Assembly (NCBI GenBank): GCA_037145635.1
Contig: JBBCXB010000002.1
Location: 124,001-188,000 of the forward strand
DNA from: JAATFS01 sp037145635
Lineage (GTDB): Bacteria; Pseudomonadota; Gammaproteobacteria; Xanthomonadales; Xanthomonadaceae
DNA: 64,000 bases
Direction: 5' to 3'
Of the stretch, positions 16,219-24,958 are shown piece by piece; within the stretch, counting starts at the first letter, position 1; every line of letters begins with the position of its first letter. The position numbers and the translations under genes are program-made. Under the pieces are notes generated by a model. It made no database searches. It was not told where the DNA came from and saw nothing but the letters and a program-made list of their open reading frames with translations.

Positions 16219-19200
16219 ATGTCCACTTCCCGTTTCGTCCATCTCCACGTCCACACCGAATTCTCGCTGGCGGATTCCACCATCCGCGTGCCCGAGAAAC
16301 CGGATCAGGCCGACCCGAGGAAGGCCAAGCAGGCCAACCTGCTCAGCCGTGCGGTCGAACTCGAGGCGCCCGCGCTGGCGGTGACCGACCTCAACAACCT
16401 GTTCGCGCTGGTCAAGTTCTACAAGGCCGCCGAGACCGTGGGCATCAAGCCGATCGCCGGCGCCGACGTGATGATCGCCACGCCCGATCAGGTGCCGTGG
16501 CGGATGACCCTGCTGTGCCGCGACCGCGAGGGCTACCTGAGCCTGTCGCGCCTGCTAACCCGCGCCTGGATGGAAGGCCACCGCCCCGAGGGCGGCGTGG
16601 CCGTGCACCCGGAGTGGCTGCAGGCCGGCCACCACAACCTGTTCGCGCTGGCCGGGCGCGACAGCCTGGCCGGGCGCCTGTTAGCCGAGGGCCGCCACGA
16701 TCTCGCCGAGCAGCAGCTGGGCGACTGGCAGCGCGTGTTCGGCGACGGCCTGCACCTGGAGCTGACCCGCACCGGGCGCGACGGCGAAGAGGCGTTCAAC
16801 CAGTTCGCGCTGCACGCCGCCGGCACCCGCGGGCTGCCGGTGGTGGCCAGCAACGACGTGCGCTTCCTGGACGCCTCCGACTTCAACGCGCACGAGGCGC
16901 GCGTGTGCATCTCCTCCGGGCGCGTGCTGGACGACCCCAAGCGTCCGCGCGACTACAGCGACCAGCAGTACATGAAGTCGGCCGAGGAGATGGCCGCGCT
17001 GTTCCACGACGTGCCCGACGCGATCGACAACACGCTGGCGCTGGCACAGCGCTGCAACGTCGAGATGCGCCTGGGCACCTACTTCCTGCCGGCCTACCCG
17101 GTGCCGGACAACGAGACGCTGGACAGCTGGATCCGCAGCCAGTCGCGCGACGGCCTGGCCGCGCGCCTGGAGAAGAACCCGCTGGCGCCGGGCAAGACCC
17201 GGCAGGACTACGTCGAGCGCCTGGAGTTCGAGCTCGACACCATCATCGCGATGGGTTTCCCCGGCTACTTCCTGATCGTGGCCGACTTCATCCAGTGGGG
17301 CAAGGCGCAGGGGATCCCGATCGGCCCCGGCCGCGGCTCCGGCGCGGGCTCGCTGGTGGCCTGGGCGCTGCAGATCACCGACCTCGATCCGCTGCCCTAC
17401 AACCTGCTGTTCGAGCGCTTCCTCAACCCCGAACGCGTGTCGATGCCCGACTTCGACATCGACTTCTGCATGGACCGCCGCGACGAGGTGATCGACTACG
17501 TCGCGCGCAAGTACGGCCGCGAGCGCGTCAGCCAGATCATCACCTACGGCACCATGGCGGCCAAGGCGGTGGTGCGCGACTGCGGGCGCGTGCTCGGCTT
17601 CCCGTACGGCCTGGTCGACGGCGTCGCCAAGCTGATCCCCAATATCCTCGGGATCACGCTCAAGGACGCGATGGGCGAAGGCAAGGACTCGGAGATGGCC
17701 TCGCCGGAGCTGATCCAGCGCTACCAGGCCGAGGACGACGTGCGCGACCTGATGGACCTGGCGCGCCAGCTCGAGGACCTCACCCGCAACGCCGGCAAGC
17801 ACGCCGGCGGCGTGGTGATCGCGCCCGAGCCGCTGAGCGAGTTCTGCCCGCTGTTCGCCGAACACGACGACGACGGCCGCGGCAAGAACCCGGTGACGCA
17901 GTTCGACAAGAACGACGTCGAGGAAGTGGGCCTGGTCAAGTTCGACTTCCTCGGCCTGCGCACGCTGACCATCATCGACTGGGCGGTCAAGGCGATCAAC
18001 GTGCGCCACGCGCGCGCCGGCATCGACCCGGTGGACATCACCGCGATCCCGCTCGACGACGCCCCGACCTACAAGGACATCTTCGCCTCGGGCAACACCG
18101 GCGCGGTGTTCCAGTTCGAATCCTCCGGCATGCGCCGGCTGCTGAAGGACGCCCGGCCCGACCGCTTCGAGGACCTGATCGCGCTGGTGTCGCTGTACCG
18201 CCCCGGCCCGATGGACCTGATCCCGGACTTCAACGCGCGCAAGCACGGCCAGCAGGAGATCGTCTACCCGGATCCGCGCACCGAGGCCATCCTGAAGGAC
18301 ACCTACGGCATCATGGTGTACCAGGAGCAGGTCATGCAGATGGCGCAGATCGTCGGCGACTACTCGCTGGGCGGCGCCGACCTGCTGCGCCGCGCGATGG
18401 GCAAGAAGGTGCCGGCCGAGATGGCCAAGCACCGCGAGATCTTCCGCGAGGGCGCGGCCAAGGGCGGGGTGAGCGCGGCCAAGGCCGACGAGATCTTCGA
18501 CCTGATGGAGAAGTTCGCCGGCTACGGCTTCAACAAGTCGCACGCCGCCGCGTACGCGCTGGTCAGCTACCAGACCGCCTGGCTCAAGCGCCACTATCCG
18601 GCCGAGTTCATGGCCGCGACGCTGTCCTCGGACATGGACAACACCGACAAGGTCGTCGGCTTCCTCGACGAGGTGCGCAACCTCGGGCTGAAGGTGCTGC
18701 CGCCGCGCGTCAACGACTCGGCCTACATGTTCGAGGCCGCCGACGCCGGGACCATCCAGTACGGCATCGGCGCGATCAAGGGTGTCGGCCAGGGCGCCTG
18801 CGAGGCCGTGGTCGCCGAGCGCCTGCAGAACGGCCCGTACACCACGCTGCTGGATTTCTGCACGCGCGTGGGCACCTCCAAGCTCAACCGGCGCACGCTG
18901 GAAGCGATGATCAACGCCGGCGCGATGGACGGCCTGGGCAAGAACCGCGCCTCGCTGATGCTGCAGCTGCCGGAGGTGATGAAGGCCACCGAGCAGATGG
19001 CGCGCGAGCGCGCCTCCGGGCAGAACTCGCTGTTCGGCGGCCCGGACCCGGCCACCCCGGCGATGCGCCTGGACCTGCCCGAGGGCCCGGAATGGCCGCT
19101 GGGCCAGTTGCTCGGCGGCGAGCGCGAGACCCTGGGCTTCTACCTCAGCGGGCACCCGTTCGATCCCCACCGCGAGGAGGTGCGCGAGCTGGTCGGCTGC

Positions 19201-19809
19201 GACCTCGGCGCGCTGGAGAAGATCCTGGCCTCGCAGCAGCGCGGCGGGGGCGGCGGGGGCGACGGCGAGAAGCGCGCCTGGCGCCCGGAAGTCAGCGCGA
19301 TCCTCGCCGGCCAGGTCGTGGGCGTGCGCCGCAAGGGCGACAGCCAGGTGTTCGTGCAGCTGGAGGACGGCGTCGGCCGCGTCGAGTGCAGCGCCTTCTC
19401 CGATGCGATGGCCGAGTTCGGCCCCCTGCTGACCCGCGACCGCATCCTGATCGTCAAGGGCGGCCTGCGCGAGGACGAGTTCAACGGCGGCTACAGCCTG
19501 CGCATCCGCCAGTGCTGGGACTACGACCAGATCTGCGCCGAGCACGCGCAACGACTGTCGCTGCGGCTGGACCTGCGCGAGAAGTCCACCTGGAAGCGGA
19601 TCGACGCCCTGCTGGCCCGGCACCGCCCCGGGCGCACGCCGCTGCGGCTGGACCTGCTGCTGAAGTCGCCGCAGGGCGGCATCGCCGGCATGCTCGACCT
19701 CAACGGCAGCCACTCGGTGCGCCTGGACCAGCACCTGCTCGACGGCCTGCGCGCCGACCCGGCGGTCCGCACGCTCAAGGTCAAGTACAACCCGCCGTGG
19801 GCGAACTGA
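16219..19809 (+). CDS. dnaE: DNA polymerase III alpha subunit
   Basis: This is the replicative polymerase catalytic subunit, 1196 residues (E. coli 1160). It shows the N-terminal PHP domain (HLHVHTEFSLADS), the polymerase active-site motif PDFDIDFC with Asp411 and Asp413, the GYGFNKSHAAAYALVSYQT tower/fingers region, and a C-terminal OB-fold with the clamp-binding and tau-binding tail. A Gly-rich insert (GGGGGGDG, about residues 1010-1020) precedes the OB domain. The rnhB-dnaE-accA order is common in gammaproteobacteria. The very long open frames on the opposite strand here are shadows of codon bias. Confidence 0.98.
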   Translation: MSTSRFVHLHVHTEFSLADSTIRVPEKPDQADPRKAKQANLLSRAVELEAPALAVTDLNNLFALVKFYKAAETVGIKPIAGADVMIATPDQVPWRMTLLCRDREGYLSLSRLLTRAWMEGHRPEGGVAVHPEWLQAGHHNLFALAGRDSLAGRLLAEGRHDLAEQQLGDWQRVFGDGLHLELTRTGRDGEEAFNQFALHAAGTRGLPVVASNDVRFLDASDFNAHEARVCISSGRVLDDPKRPRDYSDQQYMKSAEEMAALFHDVPDAIDNTLALAQRCNVEMRLGTYFLPAYPVPDNETLDSWIRSQSRDGLAARLEKNPLAPGKTRQDYVERLEFELDTIIAMGFPGYFLIVADFIQWGKAQGIPIGPGRGSGAGSLVAWALQITDLDPLPYNLLFERFLNPERVSMPDFDIDFCMDRRDEVIDYVARKYGRERVSQIITYGTMAAKAVVRDCGRVLGFPYGLVDGVAKLIPNILGITLKDAMGEGKDSEMASPELIQRYQAEDDVRDLMDLARQLEDLTRNAGKHAGGVVIAPEPLSEFCPLFAEHDDDGRGKNPVTQFDKNDVEEVGLVKFDFLGLRTLTIIDWAVKAINVRHARAGIDPVDITAIPLDDAPTYKDIFASGNTGAVFQFESSGMRRLLKDARPDRFEDLIALVSLYRPGPMDLIPDFNARKHGQQEIVYPDPRTEAILKDTYGIMVYQEQVMQMAQIVGDYSLGGADLLRRAMGKKVPAEMAKHREIFREGAAKGGVSAAKADEIFDLMEKFAGYGFNKSHAAAYALVSYQTAWLKRHYPAEFMAATLSSDMDNTDKVVGFLDEVRNLGLKVLPPRVNDSAYMFEAADAGTIQYGIGAIKGVGQGACEAVVAERLQNGPYTTLLDFCTRVGTSKLNRRTLEAMINAGAMDGLGKNRASLMLQLPEVMKATEQMARERASGQNSLFGGPDPATPAMRLDLPEGPEWPLGQLLGGERETLGFYLSGHPFDPHREEVRELVGCDLGALEKILASQQRGGGGGGDGEKRAWRPEVSAILAGQVVGVRRKGDSQVFVQLEDGVGRVECSAFSDAMAEFGPLLTRDRILIVKGGLREDEFNGGYSLRIRQCWDYDQICAEHAQRLSLRLDLREKSTWKRIDALLARHRPGRTPLRLDLLLKSPQGGIAGMLDLNGSHSVRLDQHLLDGLRADPAVRTLKVKYNPPWAN

Positions 19810-19864
19810 CGCGCCCCCGCCGCCGCCCCGCTCCGTTTTCACCGCAACGATCGAGTCCTGTCCC

Positions 19865-20728
19865 ATGCGTTTTCCGTTCCTGCTCTCGTGCATGCTGCTG
19901 CTGGCCGCCTGCGGCAAGAGCCCGCAGACCTTCCACTTCGACAACCCGACCGGGCAGCCGCTGGCGCTGCAGGTGGACGGACAGGCCCACCGCATCCCGG
20001 CGCACGCGGAGCTGGCGCTGGAGCTGGCGCCGGGCGCGCATACGCTGCAGAGCGCGCAGCTCGGGCGCGTGCCCTTCATCGTCTACGCCGACCAAGACGG
20101 CGCACTGGTCAACCCGACCCTGTCCGACTACTACCTGGTCGACGAGGTCTACTGGACCGACGGCGCCCAGGCGGTCGAATTCAAAGGCGACGGCAAGGTC
20201 CAGGTGCAGGGCGTGGAGCTGACCGGCCGCTACGGCCAGGTCGATGACCTGTTCATCGCCAAGGACTGGGACTTCGACGTGCATACGCCGTTCCCGGAGA
20301 CCGCCAGCGGCCAGGTCGACGGCAGCGGCGGCCGCCGCTTCCGCAAGATCTTCGCCGAAGACGCGTTCGTGGCGTACTTCGAGAGCACCCGGGGCGAGCC
20401 CGGCTACGTCGCCGCGCGGCGGCCGGCCGACTGGCACGCCCCGGCGCGCGCGCCGACGCCGGATGCCGCCCGGCTGCCGCCGCTGGCGCCGGTGTTCGAG
20501 GCGCACGCCGGGCCGCTGCGCAAGCTGGTGGACGACTACCTGCACGCGACCGACCCGGCCGAACAGCGCCGCCTGCGCAAGCTGTACGTGCGTACCCAGA
20601 TCGATTTCACCCATGCCACCGCCAGCCTGGGATCGCGCCTGCCGGTGATCGAGAACAAACGCCTGAACGACTTCGTCGGCGGCGTCAGCCGGATCATGAG
20701 CAGCGCCGCCCTGGTGCCGTCGCGCTGA
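19865..20728 (+). CDS. Lipoprotein of unknown function
   Basis: The 287-residue product starts with a lipoprotein signal, lipobox LAAC with Cys16 as the lipidation site followed by GKSPQ. The +2 residue Gly does not signal inner-membrane retention, so outer-membrane anchoring is plausible. The N-terminal part (TFHFDNPTGQPLALQVDGQ) looks like a small beta domain; the rest has no motif I recognise, ending with a helical segment LRKLYVRTQIDFTHATA. It stands between dnaE and accA, 55 bp after dnaE, on the same strand. Function is not inferred. Confidence 0.85.
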   Translation: MRFPFLLSCMLLLAACGKSPQTFHFDNPTGQPLALQVDGQAHRIPAHAELALELAPGAHTLQSAQLGRVPFIVYADQDGALVNPTLSDYYLVDEVYWTDGAQAVEFKGDGKVQVQGVELTGRYGQVDDLFIAKDWDFDVHTPFPETASGQVDGSGGRRFRKIFAEDAFVAYFESTRGEPGYVAARRPADWHAPARAPTPDAARLPPLAPVFEAHAGPLRKLVDDYLHATDPAEQRRLRKLYVRTQIDFTHATASLGSRLPVIENKRLNDFVGGVSRIMSSAALVPSR

Positions 20729-20775
20729 GCGCTGCGACCGGACGGACGCGTACGGGCCGCATCCCGGCATTCGGC

Positions 20776-20781
20776 TAAACT
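20776..20781 (+). promoter_or_regulatory. Candidate -10 element of accA promoter
   Basis: TAAACT preceded by GGC lies 28 bp before the accA start codon. No clear -35 element is visible. Confidence 0.35.
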
Positions 20782-20809
20782 CCCCTCCTTACGTTCACGA
20801 CGGCGTCCC

Positions 20810-21769
20810 ATGAACCCGAACTACCTCGACTTCGAGCAGCCCATCGCCGATCTGGAAGCCAAGATCCAGGAGCTGCGCAACGCCAGCACCGGCCCGGCGG
20901 TCAACGTGGACGCCGAGGTACGCACCCTGCAGGACAAGCTGCGCGTGCGTACCGCGCAGATCTTCCGCGACCTGTCCTCGTGGCAGATCTCGCAGCTGGC
21001 GCGCCACCCGCAGCGCCCCTACACGCTGGACTACATCAAGGTCTTCTGCGACGAGTTCCAGGAACTGGCTGGCGACCGCGCCTACGCCGACGACAAGGCC
21101 ATCGTCGGCGGCCTGGGCCGCATCAACGGGCGCCCGGTGGTCATCCTCGGCCACCAGAAGGGCCGCGACACCAAGAGCAAGGTGGCCCGCAACTTCGGCA
21201 TGCCGCGCCCGGAGGGCTACCGCAAGGCGCTGCGCCTGATGAAGCTGGCCGAGCGCTTCCGCCTGCCGTTGCTGACCTTCATCGACACCCCCGGGGCCTA
21301 CCCGGGCATCGGGGCCGAGGAGCGCGGCCAGTCCGAGGCGATCGCGCGCAACCTGCTGGAGATGGCCGAGCTGAAGGTGCCGGTGATCTGCACCGTGATC
21401 GGCGAAGGCGGCTCCGGCGGCGCGCTGGCGATCGGCGTCGGAGACCGCACCCTGATGCTGGAGTACGGCACCTATTCGGTGATCTCGCCCGAGGGCTGCG
21501 CCTCGATCCTGTGGAAGGACGCTGGCAAGGCCAAGGACGCCGCCGAGCAGCTCGGCCTGACCGCCAAGCGCCTGAAGGGCCTGGGCCTGGTCGACAAGGT
21601 GGTGCGCGAGCCGATCGGCGGCGCCCACCGCAACCCGGGCCAGATGGCGCGACGCCTGAAGGCGGTCCTGCTCAACGAGCTCGACGCGCTGGAGCCGCTG
21701 CCGGTGGACGTCCTGCTGCAGAAGCGCTACGAGCGCCTGCGCAGCTACGGGGCCTACGAGGCGGCGTGA
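20810..21769 (+). CDS. accA: Acetyl-CoA carboxylase carboxyltransferase alpha subunit
   Basis: AccA with AccD transfers CO2 from carboxybiotin to acetyl-CoA, giving malonyl-CoA for the fatty acids used by FabZ and the lpx enzymes upstream. The 319-residue length equals E. coli AccA. It begins NYLDFEQPIADLEAKIQELR and includes the conserved FIDTPGAYPGIGAEERGQSE and GEGGSGGALAIGVGD crotonase-fold motifs. A short hairpin and a repeat block follow the stop. Confidence 0.98.
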   Translation: MNPNYLDFEQPIADLEAKIQELRNASTGPAVNVDAEVRTLQDKLRVRTAQIFRDLSSWQISQLARHPQRPYTLDYIKVFCDEFQELAGDRAYADDKAIVGGLGRINGRPVVILGHQKGRDTKSKVARNFGMPRPEGYRKALRLMKLAERFRLPLLTFIDTPGAYPGIGAEERGQSEAIARNLLEMAELKVPVICTVIGEGGSGGALAIGVGDRTLMLEYGTYSVISPEGCASILWKDAGKAKDAAEQLGLTAKRLKGLGLVDKVVREPIGGAHRNPGQMARRLKAVLLNELDALEPLPVDVLLQKRYERLRSYGAYEAA

Positions 21770-21774
21770 GGTCG

Positions 21775-21792
21775 CGGCGCCTGCGGGCGCCG
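21775..21792 (+). terminator. Hairpin after accA
   Basis: A 7-bp stem (CGGCGCC/GGCGCCG) with the tetraloop TGCG starts 6 bp after the accA stop. No T-run follows; the repeat block 21794-21868 directly downstream can form a second, longer stem-loop. Confidence 0.45.
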
Positions 21793-21793
21793 T

Positions 21794-21868
21794 GGGATTG
21801 GGGGTTGGGGGGAACGCCCGCATCAGCCCGCCCCACCCATTCCCCAATCCCGATTCCCCAATCCCCGC
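21794..21868. repeat. Inverted repeat block of the GGGATTGGGG family
   Basis: Left arm GGGATTGGGGGTTGGGGGGA (from 21794) and right arm TTCCCCAATCCCGATTCCCC (from 21840) are complementary and enclose a spacer of about 25 bp. The block lies between the convergent accA and hemJ-like genes, and could act as a bidirectional terminator for both. Confidence 0.7.
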
Positions 21869-21869
21869 T

Positions 21870-22322
21870 TCAAAACGGCTTGAAGAGCACCAGCCAGATG
21901 ATGGCCACCAGCGCCACCACGGGGATCTCGTTGAACAGGCGCAGCTTGCGCGAGCTGGGCAGCGCGTGGCCGGCGTCCACGCCCTTGAGCCAGCGGCCGC
22001 TGAAGATGAAGTAGGCCAGGATCAGCGCCACCAGCGCGAGCTTGGCGTGCATCCAGCCGGTGCCCGGGCCGACCATCGTCGGAAACTCCGGAATGAAGCG
22101 GTAACCCAGCCACAGCAGTGCACCCAGCACCAGCGCCAGGCCGAACATGCTGTGGCCGAAGCGGTACAGCCGCCGCCCCATCAGCACCAGGCGCGCCTGC
22201 ACCTCGGCCTGTCCGGCGGCCTCGGCGATGTTGACCAGGATCCGCGGCAGGTAGAACACCGCCGCCATCCAGGCGATGACGAACAGCAGGTGGAACGTCT
22301 TGATCCACAGGTACAGGGTCAT
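21870..22322 (-). CDS. hemJ: HemJ-like protoporphyrinogen IX oxidase family membrane protein
   Basis: HemJ oxidises protoporphyrinogen IX to protoporphyrin IX in bacteria lacking HemG/HemY. The 150-residue product has four to five membrane helices and the family start LWIKTFHLLFVIAWMAAVFY followed by LPRILV; the later GWMHAKLALV segment provides the conserved Lys and His near the heme site. The ATG at 22322 opens this conserved stretch. It is divergent from the methyltransferase gene (starts 73 bp apart). Family membership is clear; the reaction is assumed from characterised HemJ proteins. Confidence 0.87.
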   Translation of the reverse strand: MTLYLWIKTFHLLFVIAWMAAVFYLPRILVNIAEAAGQAEVQARLVLMGRRLYRFGHSMFGLALVLGALLWLGYRFIPEFPTMVGPGTGWMHAKLALVALILAYFIFSGRWLKGVDAGHALPSSRKLRLFNEIPVVALVAIIWLVLFKPF

Positions 22323-22394
22323 GCTGGCTCCGACGGCTCGCGTACGATGAGCGGCATTTTCACCGATCCGGCACCGCAAAACACAGGCCCGCCG

Positions 22395-22985
22395 ATGCAC
22401 AAGCGCTACGACGAACACTACTTCCAGCACTGGTACCGCGGCGCGGGGCTCAACGACCCGGCGCGGCTGCGGCGAAAGGTCGCACTGGCCGTGGCGCAGG
22501 CCGAGTACTACCTGGAACGCCCGATCCGCAGCGTGCTCGACATCGGCTGCGGCGAAGCCGCCTGGCGCGCGCCGCTGCGGGCGCTGCGGCCCCAGGTCAG
22601 CTACCTGGGCTTCGACAGCAGCGAGTATGCGTTGCGGCGCTACGGCCGCAGCCGCGGCATCCACCCCGCCCGCTTCGGCGACTTCGCCTGGCTGCGCCCC
22701 TGCGCGCCGGCGGACCTGCTGGTGTGTTCGGACGTGATGCACTACGTGCCGACCCGCGAATTGAACCAGGGCCTGCCCGGGCTGGCCGACCTGTGCGGCG
22801 GCGTCGCCTTCCTGGAGACCTTCGCCGCCGAGGACGAATTCGAGGGCGACCACGAAGGCTTCCAGTCCCGCCCCGCACGTTGGTACCGCCGCCGCCTGCA
22901 GGCCCACGGCTTCCAGGCCGTAGGCTCGCACTGCTGGCTCTCGCCGGCCCTGGCCACCCACGCCGCCGCGCTGGAACACCACTAG
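22395..22985 (+). CDS. SAM-dependent methyltransferase, class I, substrate unknown
   Basis: The 196-residue protein starts MHKRYDEHYFQHWYRG and has the SAM-binding glycine motif SVLDIGCGEAAWRAPL, an acidic strand end YLGFDSSEYALRRYGR, and a later LLVCSDVMHYVPTRELN motif IV/V region. These are the hallmarks of class I methyltransferases. An in-frame ATG at 22347 would add 16 residues, but the conserved sequence begins at 22395. Nothing in the neighbourhood (hemJ divergent, PHB depolymerase downstream) points to a substrate. Confidence 0.82.
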   Translation: MHKRYDEHYFQHWYRGAGLNDPARLRRKVALAVAQAEYYLERPIRSVLDIGCGEAAWRAPLRALRPQVSYLGFDSSEYALRRYGRSRGIHPARFGDFAWLRPCAPADLLVCSDVMHYVPTRELNQGLPGLADLCGGVAFLETFAAEDEFEGDHEGFQSRPARWYRRRLQAHGFQAVGSHCWLSPALATHAAALEHH

Positions 22986-23247
22986 GCCCCAGTGAAACTC
23001 GAGACGCCGACAACTACGCCCATACATCCTCTTCAAATGGATTAGATCGATCCAATCGCCCAGTGCCTTCAGCTTCTAAAGACCGGATACCTCAAAAAGC
23101 CAGAATTCCCGCTTTTGCCACTCCCCATTCCCAAATCCCCATTCCCAAATCCCCATTCCCGATTCCCGATTCCTCGCTCCCCATTAAGGTGCAAATGCGC
23201 CAACTCGGGTATGCTGCGCGGCAGCAATTGCCGCATGGATGGGTGGA
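22986..23247. other. AT-rich intergenic region with repeat block, before the PHB depolymerase gene
   Basis: Positions 22990-23120 are visibly richer in A and T than anything nearby and hold no credible gene. The 14-bp tandem repeat (23123-23185) follows. TATGCT at 23210-23215 may be a -10 element. A 6-bp hairpin (GCGGCA/TGCCGC, 23218-23234) lies directly before the start region of the depolymerase gene. Confidence 0.6.
23123..23185. repeat. 14-bp tandem repeat of the CCCCATTCCC family
   Basis: Units of 14 bp start at 23123, 23137, 23151 and 23165. The first two read CCCCATTCCCAAAT identically, the third CCCCATTCCCGATT, the fourth is diverged, and a partial CCCCATT follows. It is the same sequence family as the repeats at 14081, 21794 and 32685 but arranged in tandem rather than as an inverted pair. 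Confidence 0.8.
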
Positions 23248-24558
23248 ATGCTTTATCAACTGCATGAGCTGACCCGCAACCTGCTTGCGCCCTGGGTGCA
23301 CCAGGCCCAGGCCAACGCCAGGATGTTCTCCGACCCCGACAGCCTCTGGGCCTCGCTCCCCGGCGCCGAGCGCATGGCGGCAGGCAACGAGCTGTTCCAT
23401 CGCCTCGGCAAGGCCTACGAGAAACCGGCGTGGGCGCTGGACGACGTCGAGGTCGACGGCCATTCGCTGCCGATCATCGAGCGCGAAGTGCTGAGCAAGC
23501 CGTTCTGCCGGCTGCTGCGCTTCAAGCGCTTCAGCGACCACGTCGAGCTGATCGGCACGATGAAGCAGCAGCCCGCCGTGCTGGTGGTGGCGCCGCTGTC
23601 CGGCCACCACGCCACCCTGCTGCGCGACACCGTGCGCACCCTGCTGCGCAACCACAAGGTCTACGTCACCGACTGGGTGGACGCGCGCATGGTGCCGGCC
23701 GAGGCCGGCAGCTTCGGGCTGGACGACTACATCGACTACATCCGCGAGTTCATGCGCCACATCGGCACCGAGCGCCTGCACGTGGTGAGCGTCTGCCAGC
23801 CGACCGTGCCGGTGCTGGCGGCGGTGTCGCTAATGGCCGCCGACGGCGAGCCGACCCCGCGCTCGCTGGTGATGATGGGCGGGCCGATCGATGCGCGCCG
23901 CAGCCCCACCGCGGTCAACAACCTGGCCACGCGCAACCCGATCGAGTGGTTCCAAAACAACGTCATCCACACCGTGCCGTTCCCCTACCCCGGCCACGGC
24001 CGCGCGGTGTACCCGGGCTTCCTGCAGCACACCGGCTTCCTGGCGATGAACCCGAGCCGGCACGTGATGTCGCACTGGGACTTCTACACCAACCTGGTCA
24101 AGGGCGACCTGCAGGACGCGCAGTCGCACCGCCGCTTCTACGACGAGTACAACGCCGTGCTCGACATGCCGGCCGACTACTACCTGGACACCATCCGCAC
24201 GGTGTTCCAGGACTTCCTGCTGCCGCGCGGCAAGTGGAAGGTGCGCGGCCAGCTGGTCAAGCCGGCGGCGATCCGCGACACCGCGCTGCTGAGCATCGAG
24301 GGCGAGCTCGACGACATCGCCGGGCTGGGCCAGACCGAGGCCGTGCACGACCTGTGCACCGGCATCGATGCCGAGCACCGCCGCCACCTGGTGGTCGAGG
24401 GCGCCGGCCACTACGGCATCTTCAGCGGCCGCCGCTGGCGCGACGGGGTCTACCCGCAGGTGCGCGAGTTCATCGCCCGCTACGATGCCGCCCCGGTAGC
24501 CGCTGCCGCGCCGCAGGCCGAGGCCGCCACCGTGACGCCGATCCGGCGCCGGCGCTGA
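23248..24558 (+). CDS. phaZ: Intracellular poly(3-hydroxybutyrate) depolymerase
   Basis: The enzyme hydrolyses stored PHB granules in the cytoplasm. The start ATG at 23248 gives MLYQLHELTRN, the usual N-terminus of this family, and 436 residues. Counting from it, the nucleophile in SVCQP is Cys183, the acid in GELDD is Asp355 and the base in GAGHYG is His388; these are the same residue numbers as the Cys-Asp-His triad described for Ralstonia eutropha PhaZa1, which supports both function and start. No signal peptide is present. An in-frame ATG at 23239 would add three residues. No PHA synthase or phasin gene lies in this window. Confidence 0.93.
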   Translation: MLYQLHELTRNLLAPWVHQAQANARMFSDPDSLWASLPGAERMAAGNELFHRLGKAYEKPAWALDDVEVDGHSLPIIEREVLSKPFCRLLRFKRFSDHVELIGTMKQQPAVLVVAPLSGHHATLLRDTVRTLLRNHKVYVTDWVDARMVPAEAGSFGLDDYIDYIREFMRHIGTERLHVVSVCQPTVPVLAAVSLMAADGEPTPRSLVMMGGPIDARRSPTAVNNLATRNPIEWFQNNVIHTVPFPYPGHGRAVYPGFLQHTGFLAMNPSRHVMSHWDFYTNLVKGDLQDAQSHRRFYDEYNAVLDMPADYYLDTIRTVFQDFLLPRGKWKVRGQLVKPAAIRDTALLSIEGELDDIAGLGQTEAVHDLCTGIDAEHRRHLVVEGAGHYGIFSGRRWRDGVYPQVREFIARYDAAPVAAAAPQAEAATVTPIRRRR

Positions 24559-24581
24559 GCGAGCAGCGAGGTCCGACCCAG

Positions 24582-24610
24582 CGGAACGGCCGCCCCGCGC
24601 GGCCGTTCCG
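24582..24610. terminator. Terminator hairpin after phaZ
   Basis: A perfect 12-bp stem (CGGAACGGCCGC/GCGGCCGTTCCG) with a 5-nt loop starts 24 bp after the phaZ stop and lies between it and the convergent gene remnant. No T-run follows. Confidence 0.65.
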
Positions 24611-24623
24611 GTAGCCGCCGCAC

Positions 24624-24848
24624 TCAGTCCAGCCGCACCAGCAGGTGCTTGGCGATCAGCCCGTGCAGCCGGCCCAGGCCGCGTGCCAGGTGCATCGTGG
24701 CGAACAGCAGCAGCACCCCGACGACGCAGCACACCGGCGCCAGCCACGGCAGCCACAGCGTGGTGGTACCGTCCAGGCTCAGCGTGAACGACAGCGCGCC
24801 CGGCGCGCCGCTGTGCGGGGCGCGGCTGGCGCGGGGTCGGCACGGCCA
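24624..24848 (-). pseudogene. Remnant of a membrane sensor-type protein gene (C-terminal part only)
   Basis: The minus strand encodes an uninterrupted stretch ending LVRLD, with one clear membrane helix (LPWLAPVCCVVGVLLLFA) followed by TMHLARGLGRLHGLIAKHLL. A helix followed by an ARGLxRLHxxLAxxLL amphipathic end is what I remember from the C-terminus of the putative-sensor (PF13796-like) membrane domain. The rest of such a protein (three more helices) is absent: upstream codons are low-complexity and the 5' boundary of the homologous part near 24800-24850 is a guess. No ribosome-binding site or plausible start codon precedes it. It looks like a 5'-truncated gene, but a short real membrane protein cannot be ruled out. 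Confidence 0.45.
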
Positions 24849-24958
24849 TGTGGTTAGAACCTTTGGATTAATGCGCCGGCCGCGGGGCTCGACTACAGTC
24901 GGAGGTCCCGTCGGCGGCCCGCCCCTTCGGGCGTCCCCCGCCACTGCCCACCGACTCC

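Noticed and set aside
16681..20079. Open frame of about 1130 codons on the minus strand opposite dnaE
   Set aside because: It mirrors the dnaE codon pattern, is rich in His, Ala, Leu and Gln runs, has no ribosome-binding site and no recognisable domain. High third-position GC makes such antisense frames common.
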